This document shows positions 51,515-63,037 of a DNA stretch of 64,000 bases, piece by piece. Position numbers and translations under genes: made by a program. The stretch is from assembly GCA_905183005.1 (NCBI GenBank), contig CAJJDO010000125.1:5333-69332 (forward strand), in the 5' to 3' direction. Within the stretch, counting starts at the first letter, position 1. Every line of letters starts with the position of its first letter. Source of the stretch: Paramecium pentaurelia (lineage: Eukaryota; Ciliophora; Oligohymenophorea; Peniculida; Parameciidae). Under the pieces are notes generated by a model, which saw only the letters and a program-made list of their open reading frames with translations, ran no database searches and had not been told where the DNA came from.

Positions 51515-53609
51515 TCAAATATAGGATTTAATTTTCGCTTATAGTTAAGGTACATTATAAAGAGAGACCTTAGAGCCTGATTGTTGAACCATATTAGATT
51601 GATTATATTGACAATATGATTATTGTTGATAGGGTTGACGGGTTTATCTTGTTTTGTTTTCATTGTGTCCTATCTCCTTTGAATATCTTGATATTTATTT
51701 TCAATTTCAGCCATTTCATGATGATTTTTTATAATAATTTCATTAATTTCATTCTCTTTATGAAACACTTTCTCTTCCAAAAATGATCTCTCCCTATCAA
51801 ACATTGATTTTACTTCTTGAACATATAATTCAATTTATTAAATCTATTTCATTAACTATTTATTTTCTGCAGTTAATCTATATATAAAAAAATTCATATA
51901 TACCTATCATTTTCTTCCTATACTTAAGCATTAGGATTTTCTGGTTATAACTTCATTATTTTTAAATCTGACAATATACCATTTGGATCTTTTCTCACAC
52001 TCCATTTAAATTTATCATTATCAAATTGTAATTAATCATTTTCTACTTCTCTTAGTTTAAGTCTCTTTCTCAATACTTCAGATTCAAAACACAAAACCTT
52101 CATTTATTCATATTATAATTAAAATTAATCTCTCAGCCTTTGTAGCTTAAACTAATTTTTACATTTTTTCAATTCCTCATCATATATACCTTTCAAATTT
52201 GTAAGTTTCTAAATCTTTTCTTTTAAACAACTCAAATGTTCTTATTAATCCTTTTTTCTAAATTCTAAATCATTCTCTATTGAAATTTTCTAATTCTCTA
52301 AAATATTATATGCTGCCAATAAACTTTTAAATTTCTCATTCACTTCCTTCTACAATGTATTTATTTAATTTAGATCAATACTCAATTAATGATTGAATTT
52401 CTGTAATCTTTCAATTGTACCTTCTTTCTCTAATATAGACAATTTATCTTAAGCTGCTATCTATGTTTATTAAAAATTGATTTTCTATTATCTCCCAACT
52501 TCTGATTCAAACTATTTTAGATTCTACTCAAATGTATCTATAGCTTTGTTCAAATAATTATTCTGTTTTCTAATTCTGCAAATTGAAATTTAGACTCTTA
52601 TAATTAATCTTTAATAATTAATAATTTAGATCTAGATGCTTATTTTAAATCATATAATTATTTATCCAATTATTCAATTTACATTTTGGATTGACCTATC
52701 TATTGATTCTAGTTTCTAATTTCTTATTAAAGCATATCATTTATGTTTGAAAGTTTAATATTTTCTGTAATTAATTTTGTTTTTTCAATATTCTATTCTA
52801 TTCATTCAATTATAATTATAATTATTAAGCAGATTCTTAATTTTTTAATAAAATTTCTTTATATTTATTAGCAATTTCTCTTCCTTTGAATTTTTTCTAC
52901 AAGAATGACCATAATTATCCTTTTCTCTTTTAATTTCATCGAACCCACTTGAAGATTCACTTTTTAGATAATAATTATTTTTTATTTTAGTTTCCATAAA
53001 TCATCTACTGTTGATTATGTGTGATTGGTTATTGTTTTTTAGGTATCTCTGATTAGTTATTCTTATTAAATCTTAATTTTCCTTTAGTAATTGCTTTTAT
53101 CTCGAATTACTACTATTGATTTCTCTTATTTAAGATTAATATTTTATATAGGTTTTATAATTTGCTTTCCTTATTTGAGGCTAATTCTAAATTTTAGGTA
53201 ACTATGCTTTAATTTCATTTTACTTAATCTATGGTTATAAGATTAGTTTTTCGTCTTTGTATTTTCTATTGATTTTTATCTATCTATTTCTGCTTTGGAC
53301 TTTAGAGTATAATAAATATATATATAATTTATGATAAATATATAATATAAATTATTTTTATGAAATATATTTATAAAATATCAAATGAATTGAATGCTTT
53401 TGCAAACTAGACATTTTTTTTGGATGAACCTCTTTATTTTAACATTTCATCATCTAATGGTTTTTAAGATCAAATTCAAATTATTAAAATTTTTCATTTG
53501 CATTCTAAACTAATTTAAATGCTTCTTTTTAAGAATCTTAAGGATTTTAAACATCTCTGCTTACTTATACCAATAATTCTTTTTTTAATTTCTCTTGTTT
53601 CTTTGACAT
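51515..53609 (-). CDS. coiled-coil protein with multiple A-run frameshifts
   Basis: Long coiled-coil gene from ATG at 53609 (MSKKQEKLKKELLVQVSRDV) to a probable TGA at 51515-51517, about 650 residues. Introns of 22 nt (GTAAAATGAA...GCATAG near 53194-53215) and 26 nt (GTATATATGA...ATATAG near 51892-51917) fit. The reading frame changes about seven times, always at a run of A (T on the plus strand) and always as if one A were missing: 53461-53465, 53035-53040, 52961-52965, 52891-52896, 52780-52785, 52566-52569 and 51657-51660. With that correction it reads as one heptad-rich protein (LQLQLNEQNRILKK, IEQLDKQLYDLKQA, LKEKIQKLTNLKGIYDEEL). Without it the locus is a pseudogene or several fragments, one starting at ATG 52997. 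An AT-rich stretch at 53330-53400 may contain another intron. Role unknown; perhaps cytoskeletal. Confidence 0.6.
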
Positions 53610-53685
53610 TAGATTAACGTATATGTTTAATAATATGAACCAATATAATAAAAGTAATATAAGTATATTATTATTTATCATTTAA

Positions 53686-54600
53686 TCAACCTTCTTATAG
53701 AAATCTACGAATTTAACGTGATTCTTTGTTGAATAAATTGTATTCAATCATTTTATCAAAATCAATATAATATTTTGAAGTATTTCTCATTACATTTAGA
53801 GTGTTTGATTTTTGTGAGTTTTTGCAGTATTTTTAGTATGCTTTTTCTAGTGCATCTGTATTTTCTTTATCATAATTATTCCATTCATAAGATTTTGGTT
53901 ATAATTAATATTACCATACTATTTCTTTTAAAGCTCCTCTACTAATTGGTTTTTTAGGTATTTCTTGATATGGTTTTTCAATATTCCTTCTTTAAATATG
54001 ATTGATTTTCAATGTGTTTGTATTCTCAAGAGTTCCTTCTTTTAGATCTAATATAAATCTATTTTATTGCAAAGTGAATTCATATATTGATAAACCAGTC
54101 TAACATGCATTTTAATAGAAATTTTCAATTTTATCACTGATTGATAAATGTAAAGGTCTAAATTTACCATTATTCTTTTCAAACCAATGGTATTATGTAT
54201 AAGTTAATTTAGGAGTGGATTATTATAGTGATATTTAAATTTTATTGTGTTATTTGAGCAATTTTTTACCTAAAGGCACTTCATAATAAATTTGTCTTGA
54301 TTTTCCATTAAGAGTATTTATTAATCTCATACTTTTTAGGTCTATGCAATGTCCACCAATGTCAGCAAAACGTACATAAATGAGATCTTTCTCTTCATCA
54401 ATGGCTTTGAGAATGGATAAACTTAATTGATCAGTTGCTTGTTAGACAGTTGTAGGTGTAATTTCAATATAAAATTCTTATAATTTATTTTGATTGATTT
54501 ATTTTTAAGTCTAAGCTGATTTCTTATATTCTATATCATAAGTTTAATCATCTTGAGAATAGTTTTAGTAATATTTTTGGTTAGGACCTACTTTTCTCAT
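53686..54600 (-). CDS. protein with two WWE domains
   Basis: Intronless, 304 residues, ATG at 54600 (MRKVGPNQKYYQNYSQDDQT) to TGA 53686-53688. Two WWE-like domains follow a charged N-terminal region. The first, about residues 150-225, has QYHWFEKNNGKFRPLHLSIS, then IENFYQNACQTG and NRFILDLKEGTLENTNTLKI. The second, about 235-300, has IVWQYQLQPKSYEWNNYDKE, then LEKAYQKYCKN and YYIDFDKMIEYN ending in RQIRRF. The W...W spacing, the F/Y-Y pair and the terminal R-x-I-R-R are typical of WWE domains, which bind ADP-ribose or poly-ADP-ribose and occur in PARPs and ubiquitin ligases. No catalytic domain is attached here. Confidence 0.75.
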
Positions 54601-54651
54601 TTTCAGAAAAATTAGTTAATAAAGTAAAATTAATAAATTTTCATTTTTATA

Positions 54652-56041
54652 ATGAATTAAATAACATTAATATTATTGATCTCCATTTTTGGAGTGAATG
54701 GATATATTTAGACTGAAAGATGGTTTGAATAATAATTGATTGATCATTATGATAGAACTAACAAATAAACATTTAGATAAAGATATTGGACAGTTGAAGA
54801 ATACTTCTAGCCAGAAGGTGGAGCAGTATTATTTTGGATCTGTGGAGAATATACATGTAATTTAAAGAATATAGAATAACTAAAGGTCCAGGAATAAGGA
54901 AGGAGAGACTATTTCCAATTGAATTAGCATAGACGCATAAAGCATTAATTGTAGTATTGGAACATAGATTTTATGGTAAAAGTATGCCATTTGATAAAGA
55001 TGCGTTAAAGATAGAGAATTTAAAGTAAGATAATGAAATAATAATATAAGATATTTAGGTATAAGATAAGCATTAGATGATTTAGCTTACTTTTAATTGT
55101 ATATTGTATAAAATAAATTATTTGGAGTAAAATAAAGTAATCCATGGATTGCAATAGGAGGTTCATATCCTGGTGCAATGGCTGCATGGTATAGATATCA
55201 ATACCCACATTTAGTAGTTGGAGCATTAGCATCATCTGCAGTTATTTAAATTCTTACAGATTTTCCAAAATTTGATACATAAGTTTATTAAAGTGCTTTA
55301 AAATCAGGATAAGAATGTGCTGATAATTTAAAGGCTTTAAATTAATATGCAGAAGATAATATAGAATCTGTAAGAAGGAGATTAAATGCAGAGAAATTAA
55401 CTGAGGATGAATTTTTATTTTATTTTACAGATGCTATCATTTTAAAAGTTCAATATGGTGGAAGAAGTAGATTATGTAATGATTTGAAGGGGAAGACTAT
55501 TAATGAATAGATGGATTATTTTATAGAGAGAGCTCTTGTTGAGGATAATCCATAATCATATGGATCATATTATTTGAAGGATGATGTTTATGATGAAAAT
55601 AATCTTAGATCTTCGAGATAGTGGATGTATCAATGTTGTACAGAAGTTGGTTGGTGGTAAACAGCACCAGATTAGAATTCTTTGAGATCTAATAGATTAG
55701 ATATTGAATTTTATAAATAACATTGTAAGAATATATTTGGTGAGGAATTGAAGTTATGGCCAGATGAAGATAAAGGAAATGCTTATTTTGGAGGATTTGA
55801 TTTATCAATTGATAATGTCATATTTACTAATGGAGATGAAGATCCATGGAAATGGGTGAGTATTATTGAATAATAAGGAAATATGAATGTATATCATATT
55901 AATTGTACTGATGCTGGACATTGTGTTGAATTGTATACACCTACTGATTAAGATTGTGATTAATTAAAATAAGCTAGGATTGAAATCTCTTAAATATTTG
56001 GTAATTGGATTAGAGATCACTATTCAAAATAAGAATTATGA
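54652..56041 (+). CDS. serine carboxypeptidase, family S28 (lysosomal Pro-X carboxypeptidase / TSSP-like)
   Basis: 444 residues after introns of 29 nt (near 54856, inside EYTC/PGIRKE) and 26 nt (near 55026). A signal peptide ([20 protein letters not shown]) is followed by [20 protein letters not shown], the family hallmark. Catalytic serine lies in [20 protein letters not shown] (about residue 151), aspartate in [11 protein letters not shown] (about 374) and histidine in DAGHCVELY (about 403). [16 protein letters not shown] is also conserved. S28 enzymes remove C-terminal residues after proline or act as dipeptidases in lysosomes, phagosomes or after secretion. It is divergent from the WWE gene with 51 bp between starts. 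Identification is firm; exact specificity is not. Confidence 0.94.
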
Positions 56042-56136
56042 ATATTTTATATCAATCTAACAGTATTAAAATTAAATAATTTATATGAATTCCAAAGATT
56101 ACAGTATTTATTTGAATATATTTCATAGTTCATAGA

Positions 56137-57375
56137 ATGCTATACTTAAGTCAACTTAAAAAGGATTATTTAGAATAATGCTTATCTAAAGAATAAGAGC
56201 CAGATTATGAATTGATCCATGTTATTTCCATTATTGAATCAAATCAAAACTCAAATTTAGATTTAACTCTAGTGAAAGCAACATCACTTCTATTGATTCT
56301 GCCATTACTTAAGGTAAAATTATGCTATTATCGGTCAAGGCAGTGTCAAAATCAAATTGACTAAATTACCATCACATCCCAATAAGCCCAATAATTGAAA
56401 GACATCCTTCCATAGTTCATTGAAGAAAGCAATCTTGACATTTAAATACGCAAAAAGATTCCTCAATTAGATCTAAATTAAATCAATTCATCTACAAACA
56501 ATATGATTTAATCTTCTTAAAGATTAAACAAACTATAAAAATCACCATCACAATATTAATTCAATACTGATCGTTTATAAAATCCTTAAAGTACAACAAG
56601 AATTAAAAAATAATTATTATCAACTGGTTTAAATCATTAAACTTAACCAAAATCACCTAACACAAAAATAGTTAATATCAAATTGAAAAAATAACATACA
56701 GAAATAGTAGGAAAATCATTAACACATAAAAAAAGATTATAATTATAATCTCATGAAGATATAAATAGAAAAGTTAGTTCTCATAGTTTTACTAAACATA
56801 AAAATACTAGTAGTTCACCAATTAATGAAACCACTAATATTTAAAGATAAATAAGTTAATATGCAAGTGGTTAACCCTAATTAAAACCTAATTCCTCAGG
56901 TGCTAATATCCAAATCAAAACCATATTAGAATCTTAATAAAGTTAAAAAACACTTAATACTGTTAATTCTAATGATTAAAATGCTGATATTTCTATCCAT
57001 TTAAAAAATCTAATCAGTTTTTGCAATTAATCAATTTTAAAAAAGAATTAAGAATGCTATAGTTCTAAGAAGGACTTATCAACACAATAAACCAATTCTA
57101 GTGTCTTATAAGCAAAAGAAAACAACAAAGAAAATGCTTAACCAACTAAAAAATCAACTCCTTTATTAAAAGCAACTGAACATACTATGATTAAATTAAC
57201 TGAATTAACAGAAGAAGATAATCCTGAAACAGCTAGATTTAATTCTGAAGATGATGTTCGTAAATTGACTAATTTCAATAGTAAAGGATTATAAAAGTTA
57301 CTCTAATCAAAAACAAATTAATTGTCCGAATAGAGCTCAACATAATCATTACTTTCATTATTTTCAAGAAAATGA
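56137..57375 (+). CDS. hypothetical protein, 412 residues
   Basis: Intronless frame from ATG at 56137 (MLYLSQLKKDYLEQCLSKEQ) to TGA 57373-57375. The first about 70 residues are helical with a hydrophobic stretch (LVKATSLLLILPLLKVKLCY), possibly a membrane-associated or armadillo-like helix. The rest is Gln/Ser/Asn/Lys-rich low complexity with a conserved-looking segment (MIKLTELTEEDNPETARFNS). A GTAAAATTAT...GGTCAAG segment near 56315 resembles an intron, but splicing it would break the frame. No family recognised. Confidence 0.65.
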
Positions 57376-57741
57376 TTATTTTTATCAATTAATATTTAAT
57401 AATAAAATCTTAATAAAAATTGTGGAATCAATTAAATTTTTTAGTAATTTAATTACTTCTTTTCATTTCCTATTCTTAAATTTAATTCTATTTCAAAATA
57501 TAAATAAATGCATAGAAGAAATACCTTTTATGATTATTCAATTAAAGAAAATAAAATTAATCTAAATCTTATATAGATTTTATCTAATAATTGAATAATA
57601 AGATTATGATATTATATATTACTTTTAAATCTTAATAAAAATGTTTCTATTGTCAATAATAAGCTTTTAATATTGAATTGATTTAGAATATTTAAAATTA
57701 GTTAAAATGATAATTGATTTTAATTATAATATAATTTATAA
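57376..57741. other. intergenic, 366 bp
   Basis: AT-rich spacer between two plus-strand genes. No supportable coding frame on either strand. Confidence 0.5.
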
Positions 57742-58276
57742 ATGCAATAACAAACAATAGAGGACTTGGCAGAAAAGGAAGCTGAAATTAAAGAAGCATT
57801 TGAAATATTTGATAAAAACAAATCTAAAAGTATATCTGGTAATAAAATCTTAATTCATTATTATAACAGTTTAGGAATTGACTTCAGTTTTTCGTTCTTT
57901 GGGTTATAATTTCTCATAAGATGAAATATAATCTATGGTCAAAGAATTGAGACACACTTAAAAAGCAGAAGGAGCAGAAGATAAAGAATTAGATTTTGAT
58001 GATTTTAAGAACTTATTATAAATGTAGGAAGAAAAGGCTAAAAGTGGAGAGGATGATTTGAGAGATGCCTTTGAAGTTTTTGATAGAGATGCAAACGGTT
58101 ATATAGGTTTGGAGGAATTGATGATGGTAGCAAAAAGTTTAGGAGAGAATATTTCTGAAGAGGATTTAAAAGGGATGTTATAGTATGCAGCTAATACATT
58201 AAATTAAAAAGACGATGATAAGGATAAAGCACCTCAAATAAATTTATAGTAATTTGTTGAAGCTTATTTAAAATGA
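57742..58276 (+). CDS. EF-hand calcium-binding protein (calmodulin/centrin superfamily)
   Basis: 167 residues after one 31-nt intron (57839-57869, in SKSIS/VQEL). Four EF-hand positions are visible. EF1: EAFEIFDKNKSKSISVQELT, a loop with substituted ligands. EF2: DKELDFDDFKNLLQ, degenerate. EF3: FEVFDRDANGYIGLEELMMV, a canonical DxDxNG loop ending in Glu. EF4: DKDKAPQINLQQFVEAYLK, degenerate with a short insertion. Only EF3 looks fully competent for calcium. Length and central linker fit calmodulin-like or centrin-like proteins, which are numerous in Paramecium cortical and ciliary structures. The start MQQQTIEDLAEKEAEIKEAF is the first in-frame Met. Confidence 0.88.
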
Positions 58277-58405
58277 AAGCATATAAATAGATAATTATAC
58301 TATACATTAAATTAATCAATCAAAAGTCTATAAAGTTATAAATAATATAATAGAATCCTTGAAAAATTTAAATAGAAAATAGTTAAATAACTCTTCACAA
58401 TCTCC

Positions 58406-59035
58406 ATGATTCATTTTTAAAGAAAAGAAAAATTAAAAAATTTAAATAACAAATTTAGTGATCTTATTTCATCTATTTAAAGGTTTCTCTTTTGAATTTG
58501 GCCCTAAAGTTAATTATTCTAAATTATAAATAAAATCTTAAGGTCAAGAGAAAAAGATAATCAAGTTTCTAAAAAACATACTACAGTAGAATGAAACAAA
58601 ACAAAAAGTGAAGTATTTCTAGTGAGACTTTATGAAGGACCTAATGTTTAGGTTAAATTAATTAGTCCCTGCTATTTGGGTTAAAATTATTATCGAGTAC
58701 ATGAACATCATTATTTTAGAGAATGATTTCTTGATCTGACAAAAATGATATTTAAGTAAAAGAACTTTCTAAATCATTTGTGACTGGATTTGGTTTTGAT
58801 AGATCAGAGTAGATTATTGATTATTCCTGGATCATTACAATACAGACCTGTAACAAAAATATGTGAATTTCTATTGGAGTAATTTGATAAGTCAAAACAT
58901 TTTCAAAGGTGTAATGGTTGTGAAGTATTAAAATAATTTGATTTAGTTCTGTAAAATATTAAATAGCAGGAGAATTTGGAATATAGTGATTTATATGAAT
59001 AATTATAAAGTTTATTTAAGAGTAAGACCAATTGA
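58406..59035 (+). pseudogene. ORF with in-frame TGA codons, overlapping the kinesin start
   Basis: One plus-strand frame from ATG at 58406 (MIHFQRKEKLKNLNNKFSDL) to TGA at 59033-59035 reads as plausible protein but contains four TGA codons. The first (near 58490) could be removed in a frame-neutral 27-nt intron (GTTTCTCTTT...CTAAAG). Those at 58592, 58724 and 58781 are not removed by any intron I can find. Protein-like segments include FLVRLYEGPNVQVKLISPCY and LLIIPGSLQYRPVTKICEFL, then QRCNGCEVLKQFDLVLQNIK. The last 41 bases overlap the first codons of the kinesin gene in another frame. Probably a decaying pseudogene; unknown family. Confidence 0.4.
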
Positions 59036-61275
59036 TTATGATTAATCAATGTTGAATATCGAATAGAATGTCATTTCCATAAAAGTATTTCTTGTAAAGC
59101 ACTTAGGATCCTACCAATAAATAAGCTGAGTGGTAATAGTACTGTTACGATAAGATATTTCCATCAACTTCTACTTAAAAAGAGCTTTTTGATGAGGTGT
59201 TCAATTTTGACTATTTAAATAAAAATGCCTGCATTCTATCATATGGATAATCAGGAAGTGGAAAAAGTTATTCTTTATTTGGAAATGTTCAAAATCCAGG
59301 GATAGTTCCATTATTTGTATAAACAATGTTAGAAAAAAGTCAAGCTGTAGAGGCTTCATTTTAAGAGATCTACATTGATCAGATTAAAGATCTTAATACT
59401 AATCTTGTAACAGAAGATTTTACAAGAAGGCAAATATTATTAATTAATGATCTATGGGATATGATAAAAATTGTTAGAAAAACTGACATAAAACGATAAG
59501 TGAGAACACATGTTATAATTACATTATATTTGAACTAAAATACTAAAATTTAGTTTATAGATTTGGCAGGATCTGAAAGAGTGGCTAAGAATATAACAGA
59601 AGGTGAAAAATATTAAGAAGCTATTATGATAACATCAAGTCATCAAGTTTTGAATAAATGTTTGAACTTATTTAATTAAAATAAAGCAATACCAAAAAGA
59701 GAGTCAAAATTAACTTCAGCTTTGATTTTAGAAAATAATAATTAAGTTATTTTAATTGGAACAATTAATCCAAGTTAATCTAATTATGAAGAATGTTTGC
59801 TTACATTATAATATTTGGATAGGACTAAGAATGTTTAAGTTTAGATTCGGAAATAACAATCTCTTTTAGGATTTGATACACCAAATAATTCATAATAAGA
59901 TAAAGTAATAAAAAGGTTGTAAGAAGAAATATAAGAATATAAATAGAAAATAGAATAAATGAATTTGGATAGAAAGAAAAAGTTTATAGATTTATAAAAA
60001 TTACTTGGTTTAGATATTGATTTAGAAAGATTATCAGCAAAAAATGCAAAAGATATAACAATTTTTAGAAATTAATAGGAAGCATTATAAAAAAATATTA
60101 GTCTTAAAGAATAATTGGAATAATAATAATATGAAATTGCTGAGTTAATAAAAAAGAATGAAGAATTAAAATAAGATTTTCATCAAAAATTAGAAAGATA
60201 TCAATCTTAATTATTAGAATAAAGAGAAATTAATAAGAAATTGAAGGATTCAATTAATATGACAAAAATGAGTGGAGATGATGCATTAAGATAATTAAAT
60301 TCAGAAAGAGATCATTTTATTAGGAAATTGTAAGATGAATCCAAAAATCTATTGGAAGATAAAGTAACTTCAATCATTAATTTACCTTAAACAGCATTAA
60401 CTAAACTTTCAGAAAATTAAAAATTGTAAGATTTAAGAAGACAAGCTAGAAATGATGCTGAAAAAGAATTTAATAAATAATTAGAATAGATAAAATAAGA
60501 ACATTAAAAATGGTTAGATACTTGTAAATAATAATATGAATATATATTAAATGAAAAAAATAAGGAAATCGAGAACTTTCTCTCTTCCTTTAAATAATAT
60601 AGAGAAAAAAAAAAGTAATTTTTATTTTTATAATATTTAGATAATAAATCAATGAAATTGTAGATGAACTTCTTGATCTTTATGATATAATTCAAAAACA
60701 AAACAAAGTTATAGATAAAATAGAAACAGGTGGTTATAGTGGAGGACTAAAGTCTTTTAGCATTCCTAAATAAGATAAACCTAATCTTCCTAATAAAGTT
60801 AAACATAAAAAGTAATTTAATAATTCTATTTAGTTTGTTTTTTTATATAGATACAAAAAGTGTTTCAGCCACTATTACAAAGAAAGCATCGACTATTGAA
60901 AAAACTATTAAAACTGCAACAAAATAATTAAAATAATCTCAAAGCTAAATTGTTATTGAAATAGATTATAATCAAATTGATTAAATTAACTTTTAATCAA
61001 TGGATTTAAGTACTTTAAGATCTTATGCAAATAAATTAAGAGATATGATTAAAGAATTATAAGATTAAATGATTATGGTATAGGATAAATGTAAATAATA
61101 AATAGCATAAATGCAAAGAGGTAAATTTATCAATTATCTAATAGAACGTGATGAAGCTATTCAGAGATATAATATTGAAAATAGAAGATACAATTAAAAT
61201 AGAGTTGTAATTGAATCCTAAAATAGGATATTATAAAAGATAAGACCAATAAGTTCAATTTAAAGAAAATCATGA
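58995..61275 (+). CDS. kinesin-like motor protein with degenerate switch I
   Basis: 736 residues after three introns, 59085-59106 (22 nt), 60615-60640 (26 nt) and 60812-60833 (22 nt), with exact spliced length. N-terminal motor: NNYKVYLRVRPID, VISIKDP, FNFDYLNKNACILSYGQSGS with P-loop GQSGSGKS (about residues 77-84), switch II DLAGSER (about 182-188) and ILIGTINPSQSNYEECLLTL then LQYLDRTKNVQ. The usual switch I NxxSSRSH is replaced by RQVRTHVII, and the motor is short (about 275 residues versus about 330). ATP hydrolysis may be weak or absent. A long coiled coil follows (about 290-560), a Gly/Ser linker and a second coiled coil to KIRPISSIQRKS. It probably acts on microtubules of cilia or cortex; subfamily not assigned. 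Confidence 0.9.
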
Positions 61276-61362
61276 TTCAAATATTTATCAAAGTAATCTA
61301 ATTAAAAAATATTTATATATTAGGATAGAATTCATTATTAAAATATTATTATTATATAATGG

Positions 61363-61944
61363 TCAAACAAATTTGATTTACTTTGCGTATACTTTTTTCT
61401 ACAATTTCTAAATAAAAATATTATCTCAAAATATTTACATAAAGTCTATGAGTATATTCATCATGAATTTTCTCTTTTTAAATTTATGTTTCAATACGTA
61501 ATTTTTATTTATTTTTTTATTCTTATTATTTCATCATCTTAATTTAATCTGCTCTCTCAATCTTGGACTCAAATTTCTTTAACTTTTCAGTCTCTATTCT
61601 TCTTAATTATCTTTTTTGATATTTAATCCATCTATCATATGCTTCTTAGTCCAACTCTATTTTAGGTCTAATAACTACAAAATAATTAATTACCTCAGAT
61701 GAATTGTATCACTTTCTAAGGATTTAAATCTATGTTCATTTTATTGATGCTTAACTGTAGATAATTGACTTTATTTCAATTTCTATATTTATCTATCAGT
61801 AATTAATGACATTCTTTCACAAGATTTCAAAACAAGCTCACTTTTTTGTAGTTCTTTTTCTCTAATTTATCTTTCATATAACAAGGCTTATGATATTTCT
61901 TTTTGTTATTTCTTCTTAAATAAAGATAAAGATTGAGAATCCAT
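61363..61944 (-). CDS. small coiled-coil protein, hypothetical
   Basis: ATG at 61944 (MDSQSLSLFKKKQQKEISQA), introns of 26 nt (GTAATTAATT...TTATTAG near 61675-61700) and 31 nt (GTAAATATTT...TTTAG near 61415-61450), TGA at 61363-61365; 174 residues. The protein is strongly helical and basic: ERQIREKELQKSELVLKSCE, IELDQEAYDRWIKYQKRQLR and RIETEKLKKFESKIERADQI. No family is recognised; the composition fits small cytoskeleton-associated proteins. It is tail to tail with the kinesin gene (87 bp). Confidence 0.75.
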
Positions 61945-62361
61945 AATTTTTTACTATTATAATTATATTAATTACTATATAGTATTGTATATAAAAAATA
62001 TATGAATCAATATTTGGAAATTCATTTTAAATCTATTAAAAAAATAAATAATTCCAAAACTAATTAAGTAAGGAATATATACATAACTAAAAGACTTTTT
62101 GATTGGTGTTATAAATCATAATCAAATAAATAATATAAATATTGTATGTGAAATTGAGTATTAATATAAGATTTATAAATATTTATAAATATAAAAAATT
62201 AAAGTTTTTCTTATGTCTATAAATATTGAAATTGAGCCTTTAGTTAAAATAATATAATAAAAATGAGGATAATTGTGATGATCAAATTTATAAGAATATA
62301 TATACTTTGATTAATGATATAAAAATATATTTAAAACAGAATAAATATAATACAATCTACT
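61945..62361. other. intergenic, 417 bp
   Basis: AT-rich spacer upstream of the small coiled-coil gene and downstream of the Myb gene. No supportable frame. Confidence 0.5.
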
Positions 62362-63037
62362 TCAATCAAGTAGTTCTTCTAGATACTAGTTATCATTTCG
62401 ATAAAAATAATCACTGTCATAGTTAGAGTTACAACAAAAGTTTTATAACTAAGGACGGGAGTCTTCATAGTTGGATAAATACTCGAAGTGACAGGGATCT
62501 ATATTTTATAATTTATTATTGATACTTATTTGAGATTTGATTTCTGGTGTGTAATATTATTAGACTTCCATGGCATATGTTATGTTTTCAGCATCTAAAT
62601 TTATTGTCAAAAAAATTACTATTTCTCTTCTTGTTCTTCTTGATTCTCTTTTACCCAGCTAATGTAAATGGATTAAATTTTTAATGGTGTGATCTTCAAA
62701 TATAAATACTCTATACCTGCATTGCGATGGGGATCTAGTCCCAATTGTCATTGACATAAGTTTGAAGATTTTGTTATTTTTTCTATTTTATTGATTTTGC
62801 ATAGTTGTATTTTGATGTTGTTAGAGGAACTCAACATAAATTTGATGTTCTTGATTAGACCAATGACCTTGATTTTTTTTTACATTTTAAGACTACTCTT
62901 TGCTGATTTTCTTTTTAGTGGCTTAAGACTTCTTGCTTGTTTCCTATTCATAATAAGAAGACTATTTACGTTTAAAGTAAATGACAATTCACCCTAATTA
63001 TTAGTTCCTTAACTGCTTAATGAGTCACTTAATTCAT
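62362..63037 (-). CDS. Myb/SANT DNA-binding protein (SHAQKY-type motif variant)
   Basis: 198 residues after introns of 31 nt (GTGAATTGTC...AAATAG), 23 nt (GTATAGAGTA...TTGAAG) and 25 nt (GTAATTTTTT...TTTAG); exact spliced length from ATG 63037 (MNQVTHQAVKELIIR) to TGA 62362-62364. The Myb-like domain lies at about residues 45-105: NQGHWSNQEHQIYVEFLQQH, then NKIFKLMSMTIGTRSPSQCR, then SHHQKFNP. The first and last helices match the W-x3-E-H and CRSHHQK pattern of single-repeat Myb factors (plant SHAQKYF-type), with a longer middle loop. A basic stretch (GQKRIKKNKKRNN) may be a nuclear signal, and the acidic aromatic tail (YDSDYFYRNDNQYLEELLD) could activate transcription. One intron splits the recognition helix codons. 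Target genes unknown. Confidence 0.82.

Noticed and set aside
51495..51714. Fusion of the coiled-coil gene with cytochrome b5 reductase through a common open frame
   Set aside because: The shared frame loses coding character between them, and adding one A at 51657-51660 leads to a Gln-rich end with TGA at 51515, just before the reductase start.
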